This document shows, piece after piece, positions 1 to 11,715 of a DNA stretch of 64,000 nucleotides. The DNA is from Jaapia argillacea MUCL 33604 (Eukaryota; Basidiomycota; Agaricomycetes; Jaapiales; Jaapiaceae), in contig KL197710.1 in the NCBI GenBank assembly GCA_000697665.1, forward strand, positions 815,425-879,424. Reading direction: 5' to 3'. The first letter of the stretch is position 1; each line of letters opens with the position of its first letter. The notes below the pieces were generated by a model that saw nothing but the letters and a program-made list of their open reading frames with translations, was not told where the DNA came from and made no database searches. The translations under genes were made by a program, and so were the position numbers.

Positions 1-630
1 AAGGAAAGTGGTGGCAAGCGAAAAAAGAAAACGGCACAGTGGGCAGTACGTTGACTCCTTTCTCTCCGGATCGAGCGTCACTCTCAACCTTTTCACAGTT
101 GCGCCTTCCAATTACCTCCAGATCATCTGATCCGCTTGGCTGCTGCTTTCTCTCGTCTGTCCGTGTTTTGTCTATTGTACTTCACGAACCAGATGTTATG
201 TTACGTGCCTAATGCCCTTCATTCCGACAAACCTGCGGATACCCTGTCATCCTTTAAAGTATTGCTTTCAATTCAACAGGAAATCCGCCCTCACTTGATC
301 CAGTTATTTTCTTGTTAGGAGGCACCTGGACTGTTCCTTGCTTTTGCTATGTTGTTAATTATCTATCAAATCATTTTAGTCAGTTCTTCACTTGTGTTTT
401 GTTCCGGACGCGCTGGCAATGAAGTTGACTAAACGATACATGGGCGGTCAATGCATGTCTTACTAGATTCTAGATGCTCTCATCCATTGTAAATATCTCG
501 AAACATAATGCTACACGAAGTTGTGGTTTAGTTGTTATCTCATACAAGAAGATATACCGCCCTAAGTTATAATGTTCCACCGAACATACGTACTTATCAC
601 AACACCATACCATCGAACTCTACGTCCCCA
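1..630. other. No gene recognised
   Basis: I see no coding sequence I can support here. A short open frame near 136-318 on the plus strand has no recognisable domain and no intron-linked continuation. The right part is probably the 3' flank of the RING protein gene whose stop lies at 631. Confidence 0.4.
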
Positions 631-2779
631 TCATCTGCGCCTTCCACCAGCGCCCCCGCCACCTAGCACAATCATCCTACTACCGCGCTTCTTCCTTCCC
701 CCACCTCGTTGTTCCAGGTCATGCCAAGCGGCATCCCAATCATACTCATCTTCCGTCTCTTCACGTCGTGGAGCGCGCTGGCCAGCTCCAGTCGAAGGTC
801 GTCCCGACGCCGAAGAGGCGTGCAATGCAGATGCAAAACTCCTGGCACCCCACACTCCTGTCGGTTGGGGCGATGGCGCATGCTCAGGCTCCGGGTCCGA
901 CGTGGGGATCGCGAACTCCTCAACCGGCGTGTCCGATCTATCCATCACAACAGGAGATGGCACGACACGAGTCACGCTACTCCAACTTGAGGCAGCCACC
1001 ATGGCGAGCTTCTCCTTCTCCCTTTCCTCCGCTCTTGCCTTAGCCTTATCATCCTTCTTGCCCTTCTCCTTCCTCCTAGCCCTACGACTCTTCAGGGCTC
1101 CCTCAAAGCTCCTTAGACCTTCAATCCCAACCACACCTTCAAGATCGGCTTCCACAAAAACCACATCAGCACCTTCTGGCATATGTGCTAGGTATTTGCA
1201 CCGCTTCCGCAGGTCGTCGTTGACGCTACCTTCGGAATAGGCCTCCACGCGGAAGGTGATGGTGTCCGGAAATGAGGCATAGCTGTGAAAATGGGAAAAC
1301 AAGATCTTAATGTCTAGAGGATGAAGAAAGATAGGAAGACCGGAGGTAGACTGGTAGTAATAGTATGTCTGAGTTGAGGGAGGAGGAGGATTGACGTTGC
1401 GACGTTGTCGAGAGGTACGATTCCCGATCGAAGATGCAGAGGCCATAGGAGCTGAATTGCCGGGAGTATGGGGAGGTACAGGACGGGGAGAAGGAGAGGG
1501 ACGGAAAGCTGCGGATTGAGTTTCAAGGAAAGCTAACGGGGCGTCGGGAATGGGATCGAGGGAGGCTGCTTGAGTAACACGACGATTGTAAGTAGATACG
1601 CGATCCTCGATCTCGTGTTGGTCCCGGTAAGCTCTGGTGATGACATCAGTCAATTGTGGCGTCTCCAGAGCGGAGGCCTTGGCAATTTGATGTCGAACTT
1701 TGTCTTGGGCAGAGTCGATGAATATCAAGCTGAGCTCGTCGCCCATTCCCGCGAGGATCCGCCTCTCTGCAGCAAGGTCATCCAAGTCCTTAGTGAGAGC
1801 GGCGATAAGGTATGAAGGGGTAGCCAACATGAACTTGGAAAAGGCAAAGACATCCGGGAGGAAGTGGAAGGGCGCTTGATGAGGAGGGATTAAGTCGGAA
1901 GGCCAAGTGGGAGAGCGTGGAAGAGCGAGCGTGGTGATTTGGGGTCGTTGCATAAGGCGCATGCGAATGGTGGATCCGAGAACGGGTGTGGCTAGTAGAT
2001 CAGAGTCTATAGGCACGGATGATGATGATGACTCCGCTGGGTGGTCCGAACGATCCTCTGCGGAAGGCATTCCATCAAACCACTTCACGCTCTTGAGCTG
2101 TTTGTCGTTGATGGAATCGAAACAGATGGGGCAGCGGACCCACTTCAGGTTGTCCGACGTGTTCAACAAGTGAAGTATGCACGGGAAGCAATAAACCTAT
2201 GATGGATCGAGTGAGGATCGTAGCTCTCGTCGAAGGGGAAACGACGTACATGTCCGCATTTGGTCATTCGTGGGGCGACAGGCGGAGAGAGGCAGATAGG
2301 ACAAGTCATTTGGCCCTCATCCTGATGAATGCGTTCTCCGCTTGATGCCGTGGGAGCTACCATCGACATGCGAGGCACAATGATCTGAAGGATATCGTGC
2401 CATTGGAAGAATCTATGGGTTGGTCAGTTGTGCAACGAGAGGACGGCGGAGGTAACTTACATGTCCGGATCCGCGAAATGTACAGTGTAATCTCCGGTAG
2501 GATTCATGACAAACCTGTACTGTGCGTTCACGAATCCTGCGAGCAGTACCTAGTTCATGTGGGGCGGAACGAGATGGTACGAGGCCACTCACTCTCCTTA
2601 TTCCAGACGCCCTGCTGAGTCCCAGTCCTCCTGCTCCTACGAGGAATGCTCTGAACATTCTGCGTTTGCCTGGGAGGCAGGGTGAAATTGAGCAGATGAT
2701 TGAGGGACTGGCTCGAAGCCATCTTGGGCGTGCGCTTCTTGGGCGTCGTGGACGTCGGTGAGTCGGACTGGGTGGTCAT
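631..2779 (-). CDS. RING finger protein of the RNF10/Mag2 family
   Basis: Four exons on the minus strand (2779-2593, 2536-2461, 2412-2250, 2196-631) give 663 residues. The N-terminal part carries family hallmarks: SLNHLLNFTLPPRQ, then FVMNPTGDYTVHFADPD and IFFQWHDILQI. A C3HC4 RING follows, with CPICL, MTKCGH, CFPCI and a final CPIC pair split across the third intron. After the RING comes a long region with a conserved block around LPIFLHPLDIKIL and a basic, Lys/Glu-rich C-terminus. RNF10 and yeast Mag2 are E3 ubiquitin ligases linked to ribosome quality control of the small subunit; that role here is inference from family. The start was set at MTTQSDSP because it lies just before the conserved block; an in-frame ATG nine codons upstream is possible. 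It is divergent to the WBP11-like gene, about 290 bases away. Confidence 0.88.
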
Positions 2780-3069
2780 TGAAATCAAAGCAAGTCCAGT
2801 GTACAAACGCAGTCTAATGGCGTCGTAGATGAATGCGATGGCGAGCCTCCAGTGGAAGCCGACACCACCATGAAGGGGTGAGAGTTACCTGGGTCCCGCC
2901 GCTGCCTCCATGACTCCAACAGCCACGTGCGATACCGAGACTGCTACCTCCACCGAGTCCACGAACATTCCTCAGTCCTCCCAGTTCTGCAAACATCTGC
3001 AAGTCTAGCTGCAATCTCTACCTGTCCTTCTCGACGTCAGCTGGTTACATTGTCCTTGACATTTGAACC
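2780..3069. promoter_or_regulatory. Shared divergent promoter region
   Basis: This 290-base gap separates the starts of the minus-strand RNF10-like gene and the plus-strand WBP11-like gene, so both promoters must lie in it or overlap the 5' ends. I see no clear TATA box. Confidence 0.4.
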
Positions 3070-4856
3070 ATGGCGAAGGGGAAAAATCTGAACCCGGCAG
3101 ACGCGTTCCGTGAGTCCAATCTACGCCAAATAATATCGTGACTGTTCGTTGAACTTTGGACAGGGAAGACACAACGGAAGAAGGAACTGAAGAAGGCAAG
3201 CTTGTTCTCATGCTTTTCAACCTGTGATTAACGTCCATGCGCAGTAGAACAAGGAATCCAGGTCAAAGGCTCGAGACTTTGCCCTCGTCAAGAAAGATAC
3301 CAGAGGTGCGTGTCCTCGTTCTTGGACTGCTCATCTCCCTAATGCCTCCCACCACACTTGATAGATGACGAAGAAGAGCTTGAGAAGCTTCAAGCGAAAG
3401 CCGAGCCCTCCAAAGCCGAGCGTGATCGTATACAGGAACTCAAGTCTGAGCTAGAGGCGATTAACAAGAAGAAAGAAGAATACGTCGCAGAACACCCTGA
3501 ACATCGACACCTCGTCTACAAGAGACGGAAGGTTGCCAAAAACGGGTCAGAAGATGAGGAGGAGCTGGTCCTCCCGAAGGAGCGAAATCTTTTCAAGAAG
3601 AACGGCCTTCCAAGGCATCCAGAAAGAAGTATTTATTACGATCCAGTGATGAATCCATTTGGCGTAGCGCCTCCTGGCATGCCATATATCGAGAGACGTA
3701 TGTCCCTTTCGCGGTTCATAATCCCACTACTCATGCTCGAGGTCAGCCCTGCGCCCGGACGAAGTCTCCAGTGATCAGGAAGCCGATGGAAAAGGTCGTT
3801 TCTTCCTTCCTTCCCCCACCCAGTGCACTAACCCTCCAATTTGCAGATTCGGACGACGATATTGCTATGCCGGAGGGTCCACCGCCAGCGGAGGAAGACG
3901 AAGCAGAGGATGATAGCGACGACGACATTCCGATGCCCGAGGGTCCTCCACCTCCTAGATCTGAACACCGTATGTCTCTTTTTTTTGAAAGTTTCATCGC
4001 CATACTAACGCGATCGTCGGTGCTAGAACCACCACTGCCACCGGGACCCAGTTTGTTGCCTCCATTCCCACCCCCTCTGCCTATGCACATACTACCTCCC
4101 AACTTCGTCTCTCCGCCTCCCCTTCCATATATCACGAATCATAGTTTGCCCCTTCGTCCTTTCAGTGTTCCATCTCACATACCTTCCCTGTATCCACCGC
4201 CGCCCCCGGGCTTCCAAACCGGATCATTCCTTCCCTCTCCGCCTCCTGGGTTGCCCCAACCTCCCTTCCCTCCACCCCCACCGGGCTTTGTGTCACAGGG
4301 CTTACCGCCGCATCCGCCCTTTTTACCAACACCCCCACATCATCTACCCCCACCTCCACCGGGATTTTTCCCTCGCCATCAGTCATCGGGATCGTTGCAA
4401 GACCCTCTCTCTTCTATTCCTCATCAGACCTTCCAGGCTCATCGTGCATCAAAGATCTCTACTCAAGTGACTCCGAAGCCCCAAACACCTACCATTTCTG
4501 CAAATGCAACTGCTGCGACTTCCTCCTCCGGAGCAAGCATATCGGCAGCCGCAGAGTTACGCGATTTCAAAAAGGAGAGCACGGCGTTTGTCCCATCATC
4601 ACTCAAACGCAAGAAGCCCGGTGGAGCGCGTTCTGGCTCTTCATCGACTTCAATTAATGCTGCACCACTTGTGGGTGTTGCCGAGGAGGCGATCGCTGGT
4701 CCTGCTCGCCCTGACCTGGTGAGCTCGCTAATGGGTCAATTTGGGCCTGGGAAAGACGTAAAGGAGAGTAAAGAGAAAGGCGGTGGAAAGGGCAAGGACG
4801 ATTATGCCAAATTCATGGACGATTTGGGGGATATTCTCGGTCCTGGTGCCAAGTAG
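3070..4856 (+). CDS. WW domain-binding protein 11 (WBP11)-like splicing factor
   Basis: The protein starts MAKGKNLNPADAFR, the signature N-terminus of WBP11, and continues with QRKKELKKNK and SKARDFALVKKDTR. A Glu/Lys-rich coiled coil follows, then PLRPDEVSSDQEADGK, two acidic DDDIAMPEGPPP-type repeats and a long polyproline region with many PPPPPGF motifs that would bind WW domains. The C-terminus (FMDDLGDILGPGAK) is also typical. Exons include 3070-3109, 3164-3195, 3248-3305 and 3365 onward, with at least three more introns before the stop. The second intron appears to use a GC donor (AAGAAG/GCAAGC at 3196). Human WBP11 and its fungal relatives act in pre-mRNA splicing, with PQBP1 and the activated spliceosome. 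This assignment is strong. Confidence 0.9.
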
Positions 4857-5132
4857 ATTAGGTCCTGACACTGTCGAACTGATATCAGAATGTCCTTGGC
4901 CTCGATTTCCTGATGTCTGCCTTGAATATGACACGATTTGTCGCCTGCTCTCCCGTGTCATGATATGAAGTCTAACTAGGATCGGTCCGAGGCTACATAG
5001 TCGTGCTCCGCTTGAACTATCAAGAACCCAAATGAATGAGCACGAGTGCGGCTCTTGTGATCACTTCCTCCACATCCACTCGCACGATGCTATAATACCC
5101 CTCTTCTTGTTCAGCTACCACCATCGCAGCTG

Positions 5133-6583
5133 ATGAGCATCGTCACTGGAAGTTCCCTCGTTTTACTGCGTCCTCGACCCCTCGAGACAGTTTCGGGCAG
5201 CCTTTTACTGCTACCTCTCCTTCCAACCAAAGTCCCGCCCAAGGCCTTACCATTGGAAGTATGGGAGAAGATTCTGCTCTATGTCCTTGATCGAGACATA
5301 GATAACCCTGGGCCTCCAATCCTGGGAGTTACGAAGCCGGTTGGAGGATCCAGGGTGGATATACTGTTGGTCTGCAAAGGCTTGAAGGTTCGTGCTGCTC
5401 CTGGGTGTTGATTACTTATACCAAATGCCTGACGGCTGTTTTTATTTCGCAGAACACGGCACTTCCTCTCTTTTATAATCATGCCCGAATCACAAGCCTT
5501 GCTTCTCTGGAGAAGTTTGCTGCGTTGTTGCACGCTGCAGATCAGAGCTGGGATTCACTGCGACGAATTCCATACTCCGCTCCAGGCCGATGGGTGCAAA
5601 CACTGGACTTATCGATGTTAAATTGTGCACTCCGGGCTGAAGCCTGTCGCATTGACTCGCTTCTGACCCGTCTTTTCACAATTTTACCTTTCCTGACAAG
5701 ATATATCCTCAACCCGTCGATAGTGTTGAGCAGACCTGCTACGACGGCGTTGTCTTGTAAGGAAGGTATATCGAATCTCCAAGTGCTCAAGGGGATGAAG
5801 GGTCTCCTTTCTGCACGTTCGATCACAGCCATAGACGAGGAACCTCTCGTGCAGGTTCTGAGAGTCTGTCCAAAGCTTACGCAACTGGAGGTCATCGGCC
5901 CCGGTGTTGAGTCCATTGATTTGGATGAACCGGAGGTTCTCGATCTCACTCTACCTTCCGACTTCGTCCCATTGCATCTACCCAATCTCCACACGTTGAC
6001 CATCCTTTCCACTCACTCCTCGCCTTTGTTGTTTGCACTACTTCATTCACCACTCCCATCTCTGCGCGACCTCACTGTAACTCCTTATGACGACGTCCCA
6101 TACCCGACGTCCCTTGTCTCGCACTTCATCGATACCCACGGAACATATCTCCGCCATCTGAACCTCTTCACTCCCAAAGTTTGGCCTCATAAGCGCTATA
6201 CTTCGCCTCCCACGCTTCTCCTCACTTCCCCTCACGTCAAACATCTCTCACTCGAAAGCCCTCTCCCTCACTTGACTCTTACTTCCAACAGCGCATCCAT
6301 CACGACCCACCCCGTCCAAGTGTTGTCAATTCCTCGCCCGGATTCGCAGTTTCTAGCTCTCTTGGAGCGCATCCTCCCAGCTCTTCCTTCTCTGAAGGCG
6401 GTGCGGACACGAGACGCCCGTTGGCTGAAAAAAGGCATATCATCTCGTGCGCTCGAAGCTGGTGTGCAGGGTGAATTAAGAGAGTGGCGGAGGCGGTTGG
6501 GACGCCATGGAATTCGAATTTTAGATGCAGATTGGACTGAGTACGTTGAGGTGGGTCCCATTGGCATGAGGAGGCAAAAGTAG
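5133..6583 (+). CDS. F-box-like / leucine-rich protein
   Basis: Two exons (5133-5387 and 5453-6583) encode about 461 residues. An F-box-like segment lies at roughly residues 35-80 (PKALPLEVWEKILLYVL, then VDILLVCKGLKNTALPLFY). The C-terminal two thirds contain irregular leucine-rich stretches such as LTQLEVIGPG, LHTLTILSTH and LRDLTVTPYD, typical of the large basidiomycete F-box families. Such proteins are usually substrate adaptors of SCF ubiquitin ligases; the substrate cannot be told from sequence. The intron has a GTTCGT donor and TTTATTTCGCAG acceptor. It is one of four F-box-like genes between 5 and 16.5 kb, though not an obvious close copy of the others. Confidence 0.75.
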
Positions 6584-6841
6584 CCTTTTATCGTTCTGGG
6601 GGCATTTGGAAAGTTCCGTCACCTTGGGATTATTTCTGTGCGATCATGAGTTCTAGCAGTATCCTGACAGTGTATTCATAATTGTATCGTGTAATGCCAC
6701 CACACTGCTCACCAGAACGTTGCGCAGGATACGGAATGACTCATGCTGACAAGATGTCTAGTCATTTTGACACGGGAATACTTGCTACGAATTCCCTGAA
6801 ACTGCACCGTGTCACAGACAACCTCTGCTGAAATCCTGACC

Positions 6842-7794
6842 ATGTCATCTGTACCATTCTACCTTCTCAATGCCTTTACTGTCAGCCTCTCCGGCGGAAA
6901 CCCAGCCGCGGTAGTGGTCTTATCAGAAGGACTGGAGCCAGAACTTCTCCAGCAGATGGCCAGGAATCTGAATCAGCCAGCGGCTGCGTTTATTTGGTCG
7001 TCCACGACTGATGTAGCTCAGGATGTCGACACAGCGGCGTTTCACATCCGTTGGTTCACCGTCGAAGAGGAGATACCCCTTTGCGGACATGGAACCATGG
7101 CTGCGTCGAAAGTCATATTCGATTCGCCTACATTGTCGGCCGGGAACGTCTCAGTCATCAAGTTCCAGACGAGAACGGGCGGCACTGTGACCGCAAAAAA
7201 GGTAGATGGAGGGCAGATCGAGATATCCCTGCCATCGACAACCCTCAGGGCGCTTGGAAGCGAGGAAGAGAAGAGGGTGAGAGCCGTTATTACGAGGGCA
7301 CTTGGCAAGGAGTCTGTGTCCATCAACTACATGGCGGCTGGAGGGGAGGGCTTCGGAAGATATTTGATGATAGAGGTTGACGAGAAAGAGAGACTTGCCG
7401 GATGTAAGGTCGACATCGACATCCTCGTGAGTACTCTCCCATTGCGACGCTTGATGCACGTCCGTCTGATGACATGGATGTGCTTCAGAAACTCACAGCT
7501 CCATATGTCATCAACGTGCTCACCTCATCGTCTTCGAACCCCGAAACCCACTTCGTCTCTCGAATGTTCGCGCCACTGGCAGGTGTACCTGAGGACCACG
7601 TCTGTGGATCAGCTCATTGTTTGACAGGCCCGTATTGGGCTACCAAGAAGGGTCTTGGGTCTTCTGAAATGCGAGCGAAGATGGTGAGCGAAAGGGGAGG
7701 AGACTTGAGGGTCGTCTGGGATGAGGGGGAAAACCTGATCAAGTTGAGAGGCGACGTCAAGGCCACCGCACGAGGAGAGATATTTGTTGATTGA
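6842..7794 (+). CDS. PhzF-family (phenazine biosynthesis-like) isomerase-fold protein
   Basis: Two exons (6842-7426, 7489-7794) give 296 residues, close to the usual PhzF size. The duplicated diaminopimelate-epimerase-like fold is evident: N-terminal PFYLLNAFTVS, GGNPAAVVVL, then CGHGTMAAS (His83) and in the second half EDHVCGSAHCLTGPYW (Asp231, Ser236). These match the conserved His, Asp and Ser of PhzF. The catalytic Glu of PhzF, normally in NLSE(T/A)xF, is replaced: the segment reads NLNQPAAAF, so Ala47 sits in its place. PhzF isomerises a dihydro-anthranilate in bacteria; fungal relatives mostly have unknown substrates, and no phenazine pathway is nearby. The chosen ATG is just before the conserved beta strand; an in-frame ATG at 6809 would add 11 residues. 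Confidence 0.85.
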
Positions 7795-8076
7795 TTAATA
7801 GTCGGGACGAATGGCGTTCCCGAGGTCCAAGGATATGTATATATTGTGAGTTAGCATGCCATCGCAGGAAAAGGCCGCTACGGCTGGCTTTACATCAGGT
7901 GGCCCTTGTCGAGATCGCTCGAAGTCCACATCCTGGTGGCATTGCGCAAAGATGTGGATGTGGCCCAGAATGCCACAAGTGCTTTGGCGGATGAATAAAA
8001 CAGCGAGTATTCTTGAAAGTGCACCTTCACCGTCGTCCTCCATCGAATACTCGCCCTCCTATCCACATCTACTAAG

Positions 8077-8792
8077 ATGCTGCAACTCGTTCTCAACAGC
8101 CAGGTCATGTTGAAAATGCTCATCATACCATGGGACGGAGGCTGTGTCATCTTGGAGCCCAAGAGCAACACCCCCAACGGCGGAGAGGTCAAAGTGATGG
8201 GCCGCATTGGTGGTCGCGTATTTCGGGGAATATGGCGACCAAATCCGAAGAGTGAATCGAAGAACGTTGCGGTGAAGTTGGCGATTGGAGCTAGCGACGT
8301 TTCGAGTCTCATGATGGAAGGCTTTTGGTACTCGAGGATGTCAGAGACCAGAGTAGCAGTCCCTGATTTCTACGGGCTGTTCGCAGGAAAGTACGCGAGT
8401 CGGGAATTCGCCTGCTTGATGATGGAGCTGTGTGCACCGGATCCCATCCAAGATATGGAAAACATCAGGTAAGACATGCATCTTCGACCACAGAGACAAT
8501 TTCACACTGACAATGAATTAGCCGACAGAAGATGCTCCTTGCTTGCCATTTGCACGACAATGACCTCAGTCATGGTCATTTGACTGACGAGCATTTCGTT
8601 GTGCAAGGACAGGCAGTCAAGATGATCAGCCTTTCGGAACTGCGCAAGCATTATTGTGCCGGTTGCTTCCCCAGATTATTTTCGGAAGCACCTGGTGGCG
8701 TTCCAAAGGGTTGCATTGAACTCTGGCAGATGGAGAGACAGTATTGGGCACTCACGGCGGACTTGACTGCCGCCATTGCGAATGGATTGTAG
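8077..8792 (+). CDS. Small protein kinase-like protein, probably a pseudokinase
   Basis: Two exons (8077-8468, 8522-8792) encode 220 residues that read like a minimal protein-kinase fold. Residues 40-75 resemble a glycine-rich strand followed by VAVK (Lys67). LMMEL resembles the hinge, and HGHLTDEHFVV (residues 148-158) occupies the place of the HRDLKxxN catalytic loop. There the catalytic Asp is His150 and the loop Asn is His155. The DFG position reads ISLSE. No C-lobe of normal length follows, so phosphotransfer is unlikely. Such short kinase-like proteins are common in basidiomycete lineage-specific families; function is unknown. The intron is well formed (CAG/GTAAGA...TTAG). Confidence 0.65.
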
Positions 8793-9180
8793 GGAGTTTC
8801 AGCGGGACTGTGCTTCACGTGTAACATGTACTTCCTCGTAAAGGATTCATATCCTATGAAATCCGTCAATTCCCTAACTCGCCCTATGTCAAAACGGCAT
8901 TGCACACACTAGTACTGTCAAATTTTCTCGTCCTCACGGACTTCCGGTATGCCGCTGTATGGGCATACAGAGAGATCAGTGGTTTGTCCGAGTCGCAACC
9001 AACTCGACGCTAGTTGCTGGTTCGCAGCGGGTGTTTGGAAGGATATCGATGCGCTCAAGTTGACATCCCGAGGGTGGGTCGTAATGGTCGTTGAAGCGGT
9101 AGCTGGTGGAGAACGGAAATTCAAGTTGGCGTCAGTCAAATTCGGATGCCAGTATTACTAGTGCTTGTGACGCAAGCTTC

Positions 9181-9842
9181 ATGGTCTGCTTGTTCTTTTC
9201 CACCATCGAGGTCACTCGTCAAGTATTTTACCGTACTGCGCAAACATATGCCATCGTAAACCTGAAACCCATTGTCCCTGGTCGTAAGCGATCTTTGCTC
9301 AACATAAGTTACTAGTGACTCCAAACCAGTTCGCCAGATGTCCTCGTCTGCCCTTGTCGCCCCGTCCCTCGTCTGGCTGACCTGGATTCATCCGAATTGA
9401 CATCCTTGATCACATCGGTCCAACATGTCGGGAAAGTTATCGAACGCGTCTACGGAGCAGATGCTCTGACCGTTTCATGCCAGGTACACTACAGGGCTGT
9501 CCACTCTACCACTTGCTACCACCCACGAACATTGACCTACCCTCGCTTGACATTCAGGACGGGAAGGCAGCGGGACAAAGCATTCCACATGTCCACTTCC
9601 ATTTATTACCTCGTCACCTTCACGGGGATCGGTTCTCTAGAAACGATGATATCTACCCAGCCTTAGAACGCGCCGAGGCATCCTTATCTCAAAATCTCCA
9701 AGCTCAAGGTGCCACAGGGGGTGGCGAGGAAGGGCACGAACCATTGAAGGTGGATGCTGACGAGGATCGCGCACCCAGAGGCATAGAGGAGATGGTCCAG
9801 GAGGCGGAGTGGTTGAAAAAGTTCTTCGAGCAGAGCAGTTGA
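9181..9842 (+). CDS. FHIT-like HIT hydrolase, diadenosine triphosphatase
   Basis: Three exons (9181-9283, 9338-9483, 9558-9842) give 177 residues. The start FFSTIEVTRQVFYRTAQ, then AIVNLKPIVPGHVLVCP and DGKAAGQSIPHVHFHLLPR, follow the FHIT subgroup of the HIT superfamily. The HxHxH triad (PHVHFH) holds the catalytic histidine. FHIT proteins cleave diadenosine polyphosphates (Ap3A, Ap4A) to AMP and ADP/ATP. The C-terminal 60 residues are acidic (GGGEEGHEPLKVDADEDRA) and end in a helix (EAEWLKKFFEQSS) like other fungal members. Both introns are phased to preserve the motifs exactly. The gene is convergent with the next gene, about 140 bases between stops. Confidence 0.9.
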
Positions 9843-9981
9843 TTTGTACTGTAACAGCAGGGTATCATGTCCATATTATCGACTGATGATCACCCAGGCG
9901 AAGACTTCGTATGATAATTACAGAATACTAAGATGAATGTGGACGTCCGAGTGTCTTGCAAGCCTCGTGTATTCCCCCAGA

Positions 9982-11514
9982 TCATTTCTTTCCTTTGGTC
10001 GAGGGACCGGCAGTTGTCTTCTTCGGATTCGATGCGGTTCCGTTGGGCGCAGATCCGACAGGTGCGTTGTTCGGCGGGACAGGGGCCGGCTGAACGTTCT
10101 TGTCGCCAGGCCAGCTGCCCGGAATCAGGGCCATGGGAAGGAGCCAAGTTGCGGTCAAAATAACGCCATTACCTGTGGGTATAACAATAAATCATGAGTG
10201 CGAATCAAAAGCTACAGCAACGAGATGCTCACCCTTATCGTAAGACTTGATGGCGGACCAACTCCAGGCGATGAAGGCTCCAATGTATCCCACATAGGGC
10301 AACAACCTCTGGATTAAAATCACAGCGGGTCGAACCTGAGGTGGCAACATCGAGACAGGAATATGATCAACGAGCCACTTGAGAGCAGCTGTGATCATGG
10401 CTGCACGTTTCGCGGCCTCCAACTCAGTGTTGTTGAGGACAGCAAGTACGGGGGGAGGAAGGTAGATGCGAAAACCCCACCACATGACCTGCAATGAGAT
10501 TTGGGTGGGGGAGGGAACCCAGACTTTCTTCGGCTTGGATTTATGCTCGCCCTCTTTGCCCTTTCCTTTTCCACTCCATGGCCAATGAGGCCATCCTATC
10601 CTACCGTGCTTGGGTTGCTGCTCCACGGGAGCACCAGGTCCCCCTTCTTCCCCCGCAGGCTGGTGCCCCTGCTCAGGGGAAATAATCTCGGAACGAGCTA
10701 ACTCCACTTCTGAGTCTGCCATTGGGAGGAGAGGTCCGTACAACATGACACTCGAGTCATCGTCGTCTTCCTCTTCTTCCTCGTGCTTCCCATGGCCAGT
10801 TCCCTCCTTCTGACCTTCCTCAGATGAAGGCGGATGAACAAAGGGAGACTTCATCTTATCCAACATCGACCATACTGACTGGCGTCCCTTTGAGATGGTC
10901 CCGTTCATCACGGCGGCAGAGGAGAGTAGCTTGATCAACTTCGAATCATGAATCGGTCCTGGAGGGGGCTGAGGTGGTCCGCCATCCGTGGGAGCTTCTG
11001 GGGGTTGCGAAGGGGGTTCAGTTGGAGAAGAAGGGTCGGGTAGAATGGATGATATGAGATCTCGGATTTTCTGCGCAACTGTACTGGGTTCGGGAGGTTT
11101 GTCGTTAATGGGCTTTCCATTCCCATCTGGCGCCTTCCCCTTGTCCTTGCCTTTCCCTTTCCCCGCAGACGGATTCTCCACTTCATCCCCTGGGGTAGGT
11201 GGCAGAGGAACTTTCGAAGGGTCAGTCGAATCGTCTCGCGGTTTCACCTCTCCATCATCAAACCAATACGGAGGGGGGAACTCCGTCTGATTGCTCTCCT
11301 TCTTCCCCTTCGGCGTGACAAAATCAACAATCTTCTCGAATGTGGTTTGCCTACCACCTATATTGGCGCCAGTCGCTGGCCCTGTAGAATCGCCTGCGGA
11401 CAGCTCTGCGTAGGGAGGAGAAGTCTTCGTAACGCTGAGGGCTCGCATGAGACGAGTCATCACTGTGGTCGATGGACCGGCAGAGCCTGATGTAGACGGC
11501 GCTTCGTTTGACAT
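9982..11514 (-). CDS. Conserved fungal protein with C-terminal membrane segments, unknown function
   Basis: Two exons (11514-10233, 10172-9982) encode 490 residues. The first 300 residues are low complexity: Ser/Thr-rich at the start, then Pro/Glu/Gly/Lys-rich stretches (GKGKGKDKGKAPDG; PPSQPPEAPTDGG; EEEEEDDDDSS). The conserved part starts near VWVPSPTQISLQVMWWGFRIYLPPPVLAVLN and has about three hydrophobic segments, including RPAVILIQRLLPYVGYIGAF and GVILTATWLLPMALIPGSW, the last spanning the exon junction. A short Pro/Lys tail ends it. There is no N-terminal signal peptide, so it may be tail-inserted in a membrane. I do not know the family's function. The intron splice keeps SYDKGNGVILTATW in frame, which supports the gene model. 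Confidence 0.75.
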
Positions 11515-11715
11515 CGCAAGATAGACAGGTAGATAGATACACGACGTTTATAGACAAGGAAATGCGGGTTGCGACAGTATGATCATAGAGGAGTGGAGCA
11601 AAAAGGGGCTAATTTGCTCATGTCACGCAGGTCACATTGTGTTACGACAGCTGTTACTGCAAGTCACATCTAAAGCCCAAGTCCTCAGGAATAAGTACAG
11701 TAATTCGAACATTTA

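Noticed and set aside
572-1240. 222-residue plus-strand open frame
   Set aside because: Antisense to the C-terminal exon of the RNF10-like gene; Ser/Pro-rich by mirror of Arg/Gly-rich codons.
4021-4400. Dense CCACC/CCTCC repeats that look like a minisatellite
   Set aside because: They are the coding sequence of the polyproline region of the WBP11-like protein, not an independent repeat.
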